Assembly: GCA_964635875.1 (NCBI GenBank)
Contig: CAZWRK010000014.1
Span: 1 to 46,515 of the forward strand
Length of the DNA: 46,515 nt
Source of the DNA: CAZWRK01 sp964635875
Lineage (GTDB): Bacteria > Pseudomonadota > Gammaproteobacteria > Burkholderiales > Aquaspirillaceae
Direction of reading: 5' to 3'
Shown: positions 31,161-37,823 of the stretch, piece after piece
How the letters are laid out: every line of letters begins with the position of its first letter
Position numbering within the stretch: the stretch's first letter is position 1
Made by a program: the position numbers and the translations under genes
The notes under the pieces: model-generated
Databases searched by the model: none
What the model was told of the DNA's origin: nothing
Seen by the model: only the letters and a program-made list of their open reading frames with translations

Positions 31161-31573
31161 GTTTTGAATACCTCCAGGTTATCGCAAGGAATCTCAAGGG
31201 CTAGACACCAGCGTCTTAGGTCTGCGACAGTACTACAAGCGAATTGAACAGTTTGTTGCCGCTGCGGGTCCGCTGCGTCGTACTGTGTGACAATCAGTAC
31301 GCCATTAGAAACTCTAATGAACTGAAAAAAGGCTCCTGGGTTAGTTTTTAGCCTAGTGTCGACTAGCACCACAAAAGGGCATGGCTTATTTTCTTCAGTT
31401 AGGTCGATATTGTGGTGATACGTTGGCGCTGGTTGTACTGTGGCCAGTCTAGACGGATAAATATGCCCGTTAGCACAATGGTCATTTCCGTCAGGTCGTC
31501 TCTCTCGCGACACGCCTTGAGCACCGCATTTAGGACAATAACCGTACAGAAAACTATACTGATCGTCGCTCAT
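31157..31573 (-). CDS. zinc-ribbon plus module-B protein, 138 aa
   Basis: N-terminal zinc-binding knuckles C13-P-K-C16 and C33-A-N-G-H37 (YCPKCGAQG, HCANGH), then module B (CPFVVLVDTRLKTNPG, VADLRRWCLALEIPCDNLEV) shared with 30549-31160. Not recognised as a family. The ATG 31573 is close to the upstream stop at 31592. Confidence 0.78.
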   Translation of the reverse strand: MSDDQYSFLYGYCPKCGAQGVSRERRPDGNDHCANGHIYPSRLATVQPAPTYHHNIDLTEENKPCPFVVLVDTRLKTNPGAFFQFIRVSNGVLIVTQYDAADPQRQQTVQFACSTVADLRRWCLALEIPCDNLEVFKT

Positions 31574-31591
31574 TGTGTCTCTTTCTTTTAG

Positions 31592-31852
31592 CTATTGGAA
31601 GGTGTGACACAGCATCAGCTGTATTTGGCGACACTTATCAAACTTGGCCATTGAGAAGTTGTCCGTGTTCCAGCTAGTATGCGGCGGCTGCAATTCCGGC
31701 GCATCGACCAGCCGAGGATGCTTGCTAGTTAAATAGTGGTAGAACGGAATAGCTTCCGAGTTCATAGCGGACATTGCCAGCGTAAGCACTTCGTCTTCCG
31801 ATAGCTTTGTGCATACTTCATTGAACAATTCTTTGAACTTGGCTTCGCTCAC
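31592..31852 (-). CDS. short paralogue of the next upstream gene, 86 aa, GTG start
   Basis: Aligns over its whole length with residues 8-92 of 31852-32373: LS/LT-x-DE, FYHYL/FYEIF, P-R/T-LVDAPEL/LLDSPEL, and CRQI/CRRI near the end. GTG 31852 overlaps the upstream TAG by one base and has GGAGAGAAG upstream. It lacks the C-terminal helical half of its partner. Confidence 0.75.
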   Translation of the reverse strand: MSEAKFKELFNEVCTKLSEDEVLTLAMSAMNSEAIPFYHYLTSKHPRLVDAPELQPPHTSWNTDNFSMAKFDKCRQIQLMLCHTFQ

Positions 31853-32373
31853 TAGCTTCTCTCCGATAAGTTGTGTTTGAGTTTTTCACGATACCCGCTG
31901 ATAACGTCGTTGAGACGACTAACGACAATATGACAAGCTGCTGTAACTAATGCTGAAGATTGCCCGTCGAGCAATACAGTCAGATCGTCTTGGATTAGCT
32001 CTTTAGCATTAGCCAACGTGTCTAGCACGCTAGGAATTGCTCTGTGCCGCACTACTTCGTTAGGTAGCAAGCGAAGGCAAGTCAACCCGACGGCCTGCTG
32101 AATAGCGTAGCACGATGTAATTCTGCGACACTCCGCAGGTCCAAATTTGGTTGTCGGTTTAAATGGCATGATTGTTTCATTGTAGCCGCCGAACTTCGCT
32201 AACTCAGGGCTGTCTAACAACGTCGGCCATCTGGTAGTGAATATCTCGTAGAACTCTTTCGGCTCGCGCACGGCTGCGAAATACTTTACGGCTGAGAACT
32301 CGTCAGGCGTTAGCCTTTTACGCAGCGCGTTAATAATCTCAAGCGCCTTCTCTGTTGATAATACCATGCTCAT
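31852..32373 (-). CDS. hypothetical protein, 173 aa, paralogue of 31592-31852
   Basis: The first half is the module shared with the short neighbour (LLDSPELAKF, FGPAECRRI). The second half is helical (LLPNEVVRHRAIPSVLDTLA, CHIVVSRLNDVISGYREKL) and resembles the general helical bundles of this region. Not recognised. ATG 32373 lies 35 bases inside the upstream gene. Confidence 0.78.
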   Translation of the reverse strand: MSMVLSTEKALEIINALRKRLTPDEFSAVKYFAAVREPKEFYEIFTTRWPTLLDSPELAKFGGYNETIMPFKPTTKFGPAECRRITSCYAIQQAVGLTCLRLLPNEVVRHRAIPSVLDTLANAKELIQDDLTVLLDGQSSALVTAACHIVVSRLNDVISGYREKLKHNLSERS

Positions 32374-32755
32374 TTGCCGTCTCCTTAGTTACTTGCTTAC
32401 GGGTGTATTGGTTTAATTCCGCCTCGGCTATTTGGGAAGACAAATCAAAGTATTTATCATCCCACTCTTTGTTGCCGGAGCTACCAATTGAGTTAATGCT
32501 GCAAACGTGCAGTGTGCACAATGGTCGTAAGTGCGGCGGCACAATGCAGCCAGTATTTCGACCTTTTGCAAAACCCATGAACGGCAACTTAGGATGCCCT
32601 GTAGGCGTTAACTCAATTCCGTATTCTTCTTTTGCCCATCTAGCCGCTATTTCGCAATATTCAGGACTACAGCAAGAATGAGGTATGCGGCATTTAGCGC
32701 ATTCGCCTTTTGTATGCTCGCTCATTTCCTCGTACAGCACTTCAAGCGATTTCAT
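32339..32755 (-). CDS. Cys-rich metal-binding protein, 138 aa
   Basis: Eight cysteines in two groups: C19, C22, C28, C29, C34 (CAKCRIPHSCCSPEYC) and C70, C80, C85 (CIVPPHLRPLCTLHVC). The CxxC...CC...C start is typical of zinc- or iron-chelating Cys-cluster proteins, and I recall the 'PPHLRPLCTLHxC' end from phage proteins. The metal is unknown. ATG 32755 overlaps the upstream stop as ATGA. Confidence 0.72.
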   Translation of the reverse strand: MKSLEVLYEEMSEHTKGECAKCRIPHSCCSPEYCEIAARWAKEEYGIELTPTGHPKLPFMGFAKGRNTGCIVPPHLRPLCTLHVCSINSIGSSGNKEWDDKYFDLSSQIAEAELNQYTRKQVTKETANEHGIINREGA

Positions 32756-33117
32756 GAGTAATTAATTCCTTCTAGAAAAGCGAGTAGCTGTTCTTGGGAC
32801 TCGATTTTGCAGACAAGCTCGCCCATATTCCAGAGTTCGTTGTCGACGATATTTAAATTGCCCGACAACCAAATAGCAGGCCAGTAGGGCTGTGGTCGTT
32901 TGCTGAACAAATCTCGCAGCCATTCTTCGGTAATTGGCGTGCCTGGAATTGGCTCGTTATTGTGCCGGTCAGGGAAGCGGCACACTGGTTCTGATTTCAG
33001 CGGCTTATCACAGTAGTCGCAAATGCCTAGCAGCGTGTCTTCGCGGCGCCTGGCTAATTCGCGCTGCAATTCTGCGGTGGAGTATTCGTCTAAAGTGCGG
33101 GTGATTTGATTCGTCAT
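32752..33117 (-). CDS. hypothetical protein with zinc-finger-like N-terminus, 121 aa
   Basis: MTNQITRTLDEYSTAELQRE then C-D-Y-C and a Cys/His pair (PVCRFPDRH), which could form a zinc knuckle, then WL/W-rich C-terminus. ATG 33117 follows TTGGAGACTGCC; an ATG 18 codons earlier lies in the structured gap and has no SD. First gene after the longest non-coding stretch of the window. Confidence 0.75.
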   Translation of the reverse strand: MTNQITRTLDEYSTAELQRELARRREDTLLGICDYCDKPLKSEPVCRFPDRHNNEPIPGTPITEEWLRDLFSKRPQPYWPAIWLSGNLNIVDNELWNMGELVCKIESQEQLLAFLEGINYS

Positions 33118-33194
33118 TGGCAGTCTCCAAAAGTGGTTAATTGCGTACAGTACTCGGGAATATCTCAGCAACTTGAATTGAATTTACGACAATG

Positions 33195-33226
33195 GGCCTG
33201 GGGGTTTAGTGAGTGTCCCCCAGGCC
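33195..33226. repeat. perfect 10-bp GC-rich hairpin in the gap
   Basis: GGCCTGGGGG (33195-33204) pairs exactly with 33217-33226 across a 12-base loop. No T-run follows on either strand, so the terminator reading is weak. It stands about 80 bases upstream of the ATG at 33117. Confidence 0.85.
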
Positions 33227-33240
33227 AAACACGCCCGCTC

Positions 33241-33292
33241 CCGGAATCGAGTCCCGATTTTCGGGTTTTCGGTTTTTCGAGTCCGGGTTTTC
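33241..33292. repeat. direct repeat of 16 bases with nested inverted repeats
   Basis: TCGAGTCCCGATTTTC (33247-33262) recurs at 33277-33292 with two mismatches, at a 30-base spacing. Around it, CCGGAATCGA (33241-33250) pairs with 33277-33286 at nine of ten positions, and CCCGA/TCGGG forms an inner 5-bp hairpin with a T3 loop. This is suited to a protein-binding site. Confidence 0.75.
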
Positions 33293-33416
33293 TTATTTCC
33301 GATCTACTACTCCTACCAGTGAGCGACAATGCTAAATCCAGATTTCACACTAACGCTATTTTGCCAGTATTCGATGTTTGCGTTTATGCCAGCTTGAGCC
33401 AGTTTATTCCAAACAA

Positions 33417-33827
33417 TTAGCCCTGTTCCTTTTTGACGTTGATGACTTTAAGGGGCGGTAAAGATGAGTCAGTTAGCAGTGTAATTGCGTCTCTTACTTT
33501 GTCGTTTAGATCAGCCTGGTTTCTTGCCAAGGCTACGTTCTCGTTCGTCAGTCTGTCTACGGTTCTTTGTAGAACGCCGATAAACTGCAAACGCTCTTCT
33601 GTTTGCTCGATGTTTTCCGCGTTTAATCTGCTGATTTCTGCTTGCAGATTTTCAACATTACGTTGAGCGTCGCTGTACTTATAGCTAAGCTCAAAATTGT
33701 CATGTTCGCGCTGTCTTAGCTTGTCAGTTAGCGCGTCTATTTTTCTATTTAGCCTTATGGCCGTAACAGCGCAACCAAGCATTACTGAGGCTACGCTTAA
33801 GCTAGTTAACATGAAGGCTTCGAGCAT
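33417..33827 (-). CDS. N-anchored coiled-coil protein, 136 aa (spanin-like layout)
   Basis: An N-terminal membrane helix (MLTSLSVASVMLGCAVTAIR) followed by a long coiled coil, residues about 27-110 (RKIDALTDKLRQREHDNFEL, NVENLQAEISRLNAENIEQT), and a basic tail. This topology matches inner-membrane spanin subunits, but the outer lipoprotein partner is not recognised nearby, so it is only a suggestion. ATG 33827 follows CAGGGTAATTA and is adjacent to the upstream TAA. Confidence 0.78.
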   Translation of the reverse strand: MLEAFMLTSLSVASVMLGCAVTAIRLNRKIDALTDKLRQREHDNFELSYKYSDAQRNVENLQAEISRLNAENIEQTEERLQFIGVLQRTVDRLTNENVALARNQADLNDKVRDAITLLTDSSLPPLKVINVKKEQG

Positions 33828-34082
33828 TTAATTACCCTGTTGTTTGTTGCACTGTAGCAGCGTCTCACGTAAGCCAATCATGGCGGCGCACAAAATGAAA
33901 TCTATCCACTGATCTGGCCACTCTTTCATAGCTTCGCGAGCTTTGGCAGACGGACTGGCAATTACGTCTGTTACTTCGTGTTTGATGTCCTCAGGAGTCT
34001 TTTGCCAGCGCTCCCAGAGTGCGGCAATTTCTTGATCCTGATTTATTCTGCCCGTGTTAAACAGATCGTTCAAATCACTCAT
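33828..34082 (-). CDS. hypothetical protein, 84 aa
   Basis: Helical with several Trp (ALWERWQKTPEDIKHEV, WPDQWIDFILCAAMIGLRE). Not recognised. ATG 34082 overlaps the upstream TGA as ATGA; a GTG four codons earlier is an alternative. Confidence 0.72.
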   Translation of the reverse strand: MSDLNDLFNTGRINQDQEIAALWERWQKTPEDIKHEVTDVIASPSAKAREAMKEWPDQWIDFILCAAMIGLRETLLQCNKQQGN

Positions 34083-34366
34083 TTGTCTTGCCACTCTTCT
34101 AGCGTGAGTTTTTTCTCGTCCATGATAGCTTGGTACAGCTTGTCGTTTATCTTGTCATAGTCTTCCCATCTAGGCCAAGAATCTCGCATGAATATGAAAT
34201 AATCTTTGAGCATTTTCTCAACGATTATTAGCGTCAGGCTAAGCTCATGAGTCAAACCTAACCCGCGTAATCCTCGTGCCGCCGTGAGCAAAGATTCAAC
34301 AATATCGCCAATCTCGGTACCTTCATCAAACTCCTGGTACAGCTGGATTTTTTCGTCAGCGTCCAT
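34079..34366 (-). CDS. hypothetical helical protein, 95 aa
   Basis: All-helical: AARGLRGLGLTHELSLTLII then MRDSWPRWEDYDKIND. Not recognised. ATG 34366 forms a TAATG junction with the upstream gene. Coupled at both ends. Confidence 0.75.
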   Translation of the reverse strand: MDADEKIQLYQEFDEGTEIGDIVESLLTAARGLRGLGLTHELSLTLIIVEKMLKDYFIFMRDSWPRWEDYDKINDKLYQAIMDEKKLTLEEWQDK

Positions 34367-34824
34367 TACCTGTTCTCTTCTGGTTGTGTCCAAACATCTT
34401 TATCAATACGCCGCGCTACACGCAAAGCAATTAAGTTCATTGCAGCATGAATAGCTGTGCAGAACTCTGGGTTATCTTGTGGCTGTTTGTGGTCCAGCTT
34501 AATAAAAGCATTCCAGGCATCTGCCAAGTAATTTAGGCATAGTTTCTCCTCGCTGGTAATACCGTCATCGCGTTTGGCAGCTTTAACAGCGTGCACAAGC
34601 AAGGCGATTTCTGGACACACCTTTCTGTCGATATACGGCGTGATCCGGTACTCTACTTCTGACATGTTACACAGCAGACAGCACTGTGTTCTTGGATCGA
34701 ATTTGTGTCCGTGAGTAATCTCGTTTAGCTTGGCTAACAGCGCGTTCTCTTTGTTAAGTTTGTCTATAGCCTTAAGCTCAGCGAGTCGCGTGTTTAATCC
34801 GGTAATTGCGTCAGATTCCATCAC
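34366..34824 (-). CDS. hypothetical protein with C-C-x-x-C motif, 152 aa
   Basis: The N-terminal helix (LNTRLAELKAIDKLNKENAL) is followed by HGHKFDPRTQCCLLC, a His/Cys cluster that could bind metal, then a helical C-terminal domain (SEEKLCLNYLADAWNAFIKL). Not recognised. ATG 34824 overlaps the next gene. Confidence 0.75.
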   Translation of the reverse strand: MMESDAITGLNTRLAELKAIDKLNKENALLAKLNEITHGHKFDPRTQCCLLCNMSEVEYRITPYIDRKVCPEIALLVHAVKAAKRDDGITSEEKLCLNYLADAWNAFIKLDHKQPQDNPEFCTAIHAAMNLIALRVARRIDKDVWTQPEENR

Positions 34825-35065
34825 CGTCTAATCCTTGTGTTTGAGCAGGTGCAAATATCAGTCTACGTACTAGCGGACGGTCTTCGTACAGCACCTCTTG
34901 CAGCACTAAGTCAGCTACTGCTAGTTGGTTATTGTGCTGTGCTTCTATGCCTTTCGCGCCCGTCATACCGCAGGGCAACAACGACAGCTTGTGTTCTCCG
35001 TTTTTGTCGCGAAAACGAATGCACTTACCATCGTCTTGTAACCTGCTATCTTCCGTAAACGACAT
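34811..35065 (-). CDS. hypothetical protein, 84 aa
   Basis: Begins MSFTEDSRLQDDGKCIRFRD and ends with a C-terminal APAQTQGLDGDGI. Not recognised. ATG 35065 has AAGGAAACAAACT upstream; an ATG 14 codons earlier would overlap the upstream gene further. Confidence 0.7.
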   Translation of the reverse strand: MSFTEDSRLQDDGKCIRFRDKNGEHKLSLLPCGMTGAKGIEAQHNNQLAVADLVLQEVLYEDRPLVRRLIFAPAQTQGLDGDGI

Positions 35066-35079
35066 AGTTTGTTTCCTTG

Positions 35080-35451
35080 CTATCTGAAGTCTTCTTGCGT
35101 CAAACACTCAGGAACTAGTTTGAGAAACTCGTTCATGAAATGAGTCTCAATCTCTTCCGAAATACGTTCAAGTTTGTACAGCTTTTCGCGTAGCACGTAT
35201 GCTTTATCCTCAATCAGTTGCCGTGCTGTTGCTTGTACGTTTTTGTCGTAAACGCTCATTAGCTCTTTTACGACATCCTTGAACGAAACTTCTACACCAT
35301 TGATTTGGAAACCAACAGTAATTTCGCCAGGAGTTTTGTCTAAAGCTGCCTGGTACTTCTCATAACCGCCCAATGCTCCAAGCGCGGTTGCGACCGTCCA
35401 CATGACCGGATCGTTACTGGTCCATTCTTCGACTTTGTATGTCTCAGGCAT
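35080..35451 (-). CDS. hypothetical protein, 123 aa
   Basis: A W-rich start (MPETYKVEEWTSNDPVMWTV), a middle with EITVGFQINGVEVSFKDVV and a helical C-terminus (LREKLYKLERISEEIETHF). Not recognised. ATG 35451 overlaps the HAD gene end by eight bases, so it is coupled to it. Confidence 0.75.
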   Translation of the reverse strand: MPETYKVEEWTSNDPVMWTVATALGALGGYEKYQAALDKTPGEITVGFQINGVEVSFKDVVKELMSVYDKNVQATARQLIEDKAYVLREKLYKLERISEEIETHFMNEFLKLVPECLTQEDFR

Positions 35452-35848
35452 TACGCAATCTTTCGTTTATAGCGTGGACAAGTTCGTGTGTAAGACCATT
35501 CGGCACATGGAAGAAATGACCCTCGATATTTGCGTCTAGATCATCGTCCAAAATCACAAAGTCTTTTGGCTGGTTTTTGTCTAACCACGCACTAATTTCT
35601 TTGTGGCGAGGCGTGTTCAATAGCGGCGTACAGTCGTGAATTTCAATATGCCGCATCACCTCTGCTCGATGCTTGGGATACAAGCGCCAGGTAGAGGACA
35701 GCACTATTGGAGTCGGCGTAATAAGCCGGAAGATTTCCAGTAACGACTGGTCAATGCCATAGGTGCCGCGAAACCTCTCTTTTGTCTCGTAAGTATTAAG
35801 CACGCCGTCGATGTCTAGAAACAAAACTTTATCAAGCTGAGTGGTCAT
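35444..35848 (-). CDS. HAD-superfamily phosphatase, RNA-repair-associated (HAD_SAK) type
   Basis: 134 residues with motif I FLDIDGVLN (D12, D14), motif II SSTWR (S51), the motif III lysine K83 and motif IV VILDDDLDA (D101-D103), in the order and spacing of the small HAD domains found alone in phages and fused in 'Swiss army knife' RNA-repair proteins. Likely removes phosphates from nucleic-acid ends or small molecules; the substrate is not known. No cap domain. Second HAD gene of the window beside the disrupted one at 4350-4890. Confidence 0.85.
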   Translation of the reverse strand: MTTQLDKVLFLDIDGVLNTYETKERFRGTYGIDQSLLEIFRLITPTPIVLSSTWRLYPKHRAEVMRHIEIHDCTPLLNTPRHKEISAWLDKNQPKDFVILDDDLDANIEGHFFHVPNGLTHELVHAINERLRNA

Positions 35849-36060
35849 TTTGATTTGGTTTTTTGACTTTTGATTTTTGGCTTACGGCCAAACCGTATGT
35901 CGCTAATCGGCACCATTCGGCACTTGCCGGAGCTTGTACACACTATTGCAAACGCGTAAGCTGTCGGCGTTCCTACCCACCCCATACATTTGCCCGGTAG
36001 CCATTTGGCGCTGACATGGTGCTCTGGGACTGTTATGTACCAACATTTACGTGGAAACAT
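35845..36060 (-). CDS. hypothetical protein, 71 aa
   Basis: Beta-rich, with a basic C-terminus (GRKPKIKSQKTKSK). Not recognised. ATG 36060 overlaps the next upstream gene by 14 bases. Confidence 0.7.
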   Translation of the reverse strand: MFPRKCWYITVPEHHVSAKWLPGKCMGWVGTPTAYAFAIVCTSSGKCRMVPISDIRFGRKPKIKSQKTKSK

Positions 36061-36235
36061 GAATGCTCTCGCTATGTTTGTTCATCAATTGAAATGCCTC
36101 GTAACGCCAGTCGCACCAGCCTATATTAACTAGACTGACGCGTTTGTTTTCCACGAGTTTGTAGTCAACTGAAAAGCGTTTTGGTAATGACGGATGCTCT
36201 TCAATTCGATAACGATTAGACTCATAAACAAGCAT
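36047..36235 (-). CDS. hypothetical protein, 62 aa
   Basis: Begins MLVYESNRYRIEEHPSLPKR; alpha/beta pattern with W and C residues. ATG 36235 forms a TAATG junction with the upstream stop, which fixes the start. Not recognised. Confidence 0.7.
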   Translation of the reverse strand: MLVYESNRYRIEEHPSLPKRFSVDYKLVENKRVSLVNIGWCDWRYEAFQLMNKHSESIHVST

Positions 36236-36471
36236 TAGTCGACGTACCAACCATCGGCTAATAACGCTTCTTCACTGTCGTACGGTATTTCATATCCGTC
36301 GCCGCCATCCCATACGTAACCGACGTTGACATTGTAGCTCCCAGCAAGCAAAAAGCCGTGAGCTTTTTCGTCTCGGTCGCGCTTTAAACACAGGTAAGGC
36401 GTTGAAGCGTCACTGAACTTTGGCCACTCGGTAACTGGCGGTAACCTGCTTGTTGATTTTGTACCATCCAT
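36235..36471 (-). CDS. hypothetical protein, 78 aa
   Basis: ATG 36471 has AAGGAACAA directly upstream, so I prefer it to a GTG at 36510 without SD. Product: MDGTKSTSRLPPVTEWPKFS then a Gly/Tyr-rich beta part (NVNVGYVWDGGDGYEIPYDS). Not recognised. Confidence 0.72.
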   Translation of the reverse strand: MDGTKSTSRLPPVTEWPKFSDASTPYLCLKRDRDEKAHGFLLAGSYNVNVGYVWDGGDGYEIPYDSEEALLADGWYVD

Positions 36472-36502
36472 TTGTTCCTTTGCTCGTTGTTTTGAGAATG
36501 TG

Positions 36503-36973
36503 TCAGTCACAGAAAACTCGCGTCGTTAGCGATAGTGACTTCGTGGTTAATAGCACTGGCTCTTCGTCTTCAAACGTAGATACAGCAATAAGCATTTCCT
36601 CCTTGCCATCGACTATGATTGGTACAGGCGGCAATCGCCGCCAATACCGAAAGTCGTACACAAAGTAGTCGTTGAAATCTACTTCGCTGACTGGCTTGCT
36701 GAAGCGACTTTCTTCGCACAGTCTATCCAGTTCCGTCATATCGCTGTAGGCCCGCGTTCGTAGGCGAACCTTGCAAGCAGCTTTCTCGGCTTGTAGCTCG
36801 TCGATAATCGCGTTTAGCGCTTCACGAGTTACTGCTGCTACTTCATGTACCTTAAGAGGTTTGGTTAGTGCTCGCAGGAACGTCACACGCAAGATTTCGT
36901 CTATGCGACATTTAGTTCTGTCGAGTACATCCTCACGGTATTGCTTCAACAATTCTTGTCTTTCGTCGCTCAA
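36503..36973 (-). CDS. hypothetical protein, 156 aa, TTG start
   Basis: A basic helical N-terminus (ERQELLKQYREDVLDRTKCR) and an alpha/beta C-terminus with FNDYFVYDFRYWRRLPPVPI. Not recognised. TTG 36973 overlaps the upstream TGA (TTGA) and has GAGGAG eight bases away, so TTG is very probably the true start. Confidence 0.75.
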   Translation of the reverse strand: MSDERQELLKQYREDVLDRTKCRIDEILRVTFLRALTKPLKVHEVAAVTREALNAIIDELQAEKAACKVRLRTRAYSDMTELDRLCEESRFSKPVSEVDFNDYFVYDFRYWRRLPPVPIIVDGKEEMLIAVSTFEDEEPVLLTTKSLSLTTRVFCD

Positions 36974-37098
36974 TTGAACACTCCTCGTACCACGGTGAAC
37001 ACGGTAAACAACCCGGCTCGAAACGACGGGCTGAGAATAGCTGCTGGCACAATCATGCTAACCGGAATAACAATGGCTAACCAGTTTTTTCGAGACAT
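36970..37098 (-). CDS. tiny membrane protein, 42 aa
   Basis: ATG 37098 follows AACAGGTGATTT, a good SD. The product is almost entirely one membrane helix: SRKNWLAIVIPVSMIVPAAI then LSPSFRAGLFTVFTVVRG. Its TGA overlaps the TTG of the next gene (TTGA), and it starts four bases after the upstream stop, so it is well supported by layout. Confidence 0.7.
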   Translation of the reverse strand: MSRKNWLAIVIPVSMIVPAAILSPSFRAGLFTVFTVVRGVFN

Positions 37099-37101
37099 AA
37101 A

Positions 37102-37248
37102 TCACCTGTTAACTAGCCTGGCAATAGCGTAGCCAAGCACAAATCCGCCGCCTAAATAATCTCCGCTCAGTTCGCTGAGCAGTAAACATAAAATAAGCGG
37201 CATAACTATCATGCTGAACAGTTTCCAATAGTCAGGTCTGAGTATCAT
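37102..37248 (-). CDS. tiny membrane protein, 48 aa
   Basis: ATG 37248 overlaps the upstream TGA as ATGA. Two hydrophobic segments, WKLFSMIVMPLILCLLLSEL and YLGGGFVLGYAIARLV. SD weak (GGGA). Together with 36970-37098 it forms a pair of very small membrane proteins in a ~270-base space that would otherwise look empty. Confidence 0.7.
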   Translation of the reverse strand: MILRPDYWKLFSMIVMPLILCLLLSELSGDYLGGGFVLGYAIARLVNR

Positions 37249-37823
37249 GACTCTATTCCCAGTGCTACTTTTATTTGCTTTGTCTTTTTATCGTAGCCCA
37301 TCTGCATAGCATGATTTTGAGCTGTGCGCATTAGCTTTAGCAACACTGGCGGGGAAGCGTGAGAGACGTATAAGAGCAACAAGTATTCAGCAAGCTCCGC
37401 AGCTGCTGCGGTCATTTCTGCGCTAATGCTAATTCCATGTATCTGGCCTGCATCGCCGTAGTTATGCCTGTCGCAAAGTCTGTTAAGAAGCCTAGCGATG
37501 TTGTTACCGTTGGAGCAACCTTTATACACAGTCATTCGGTACTGACTAGAGACGTCTGAAAAGTAGATAGCTGTAAACCTATTATCAAATTCGCTTACAC
37601 GAACTTGAGATAGCAAATTGGTTGAGCCATCTTCTGGTTTTGTCATAAACGCAGCTAAATTGTAGCTGGTATTGGTAAAACTTAATTTACTGACAAGTTG
37701 TCTATCGTCAGGCGTCTTAATGACGATTTCAGGTATGTCGATCTGCCCGAGAAGACTGTGTTGAATATGCGATAGAATAAGCTGGTCAATTTCGCCAAGA
37801 TCGACGTGATGTTTTAGTGTCAT
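37245..37823 (-). CDS. hypothetical protein, 192 aa
   Basis: Not recognised. A beta-rich first half (IVIKTPDDRQLVSKLSFTNT) and a helical second half with Ala-rich SAEMTAAAAELAEYLLLLYV. ATG 37823 follows AGGAGAAGGGCA and overlaps the upstream stop as ATGA; the longer in-frame start at 37880 is less likely. Confidence 0.78.
   Translation of the reverse strand: MTLKHHVDLGEIDQLILSHIQHSLLGQIDIPEIVIKTPDDRQLVSKLSFTNTSYNLAAFMTKPEDGSTNLLSQVRVSEFDNRFTAIYFSDVSSQYRMTVYKGCSNGNNIARLLNRLCDRHNYGDAGQIHGISISAEMTAAAAELAEYLLLLYVSHASPPVLLKLMRTAQNHAMQMGYDKKTKQIKVALGIES

Larger units (their letters stand above)
33118..33416. other. 300-base non-coding stretch with strong secondary structure
   Basis: The longest gap of the window. 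It holds a perfect 10-bp hairpin (33195-33226) and a nested repeat block (33241-33292). One minus-strand frame from the previous stop (about 33417 down to 33313) reads as plausible protein (NKLAQAGINANIEYW, ending FSIVAHW) but has no ATG, GTG or TTG at its start. I see no convincing promoter. A transcription or replication signal is likely but unproven. Confidence 0.6.

Noticed and set aside
33241..33292. CRISPR-like repeat
   Set aside because: Only two imperfect copies at 30-base spacing and no further units or cas genes.
33106..33420. Plus-strand open frame across the non-coding gap
   Set aside because: It runs through the hairpins and repeats, overlaps genes on both sides and gives a composition unlike the minus-strand genes.
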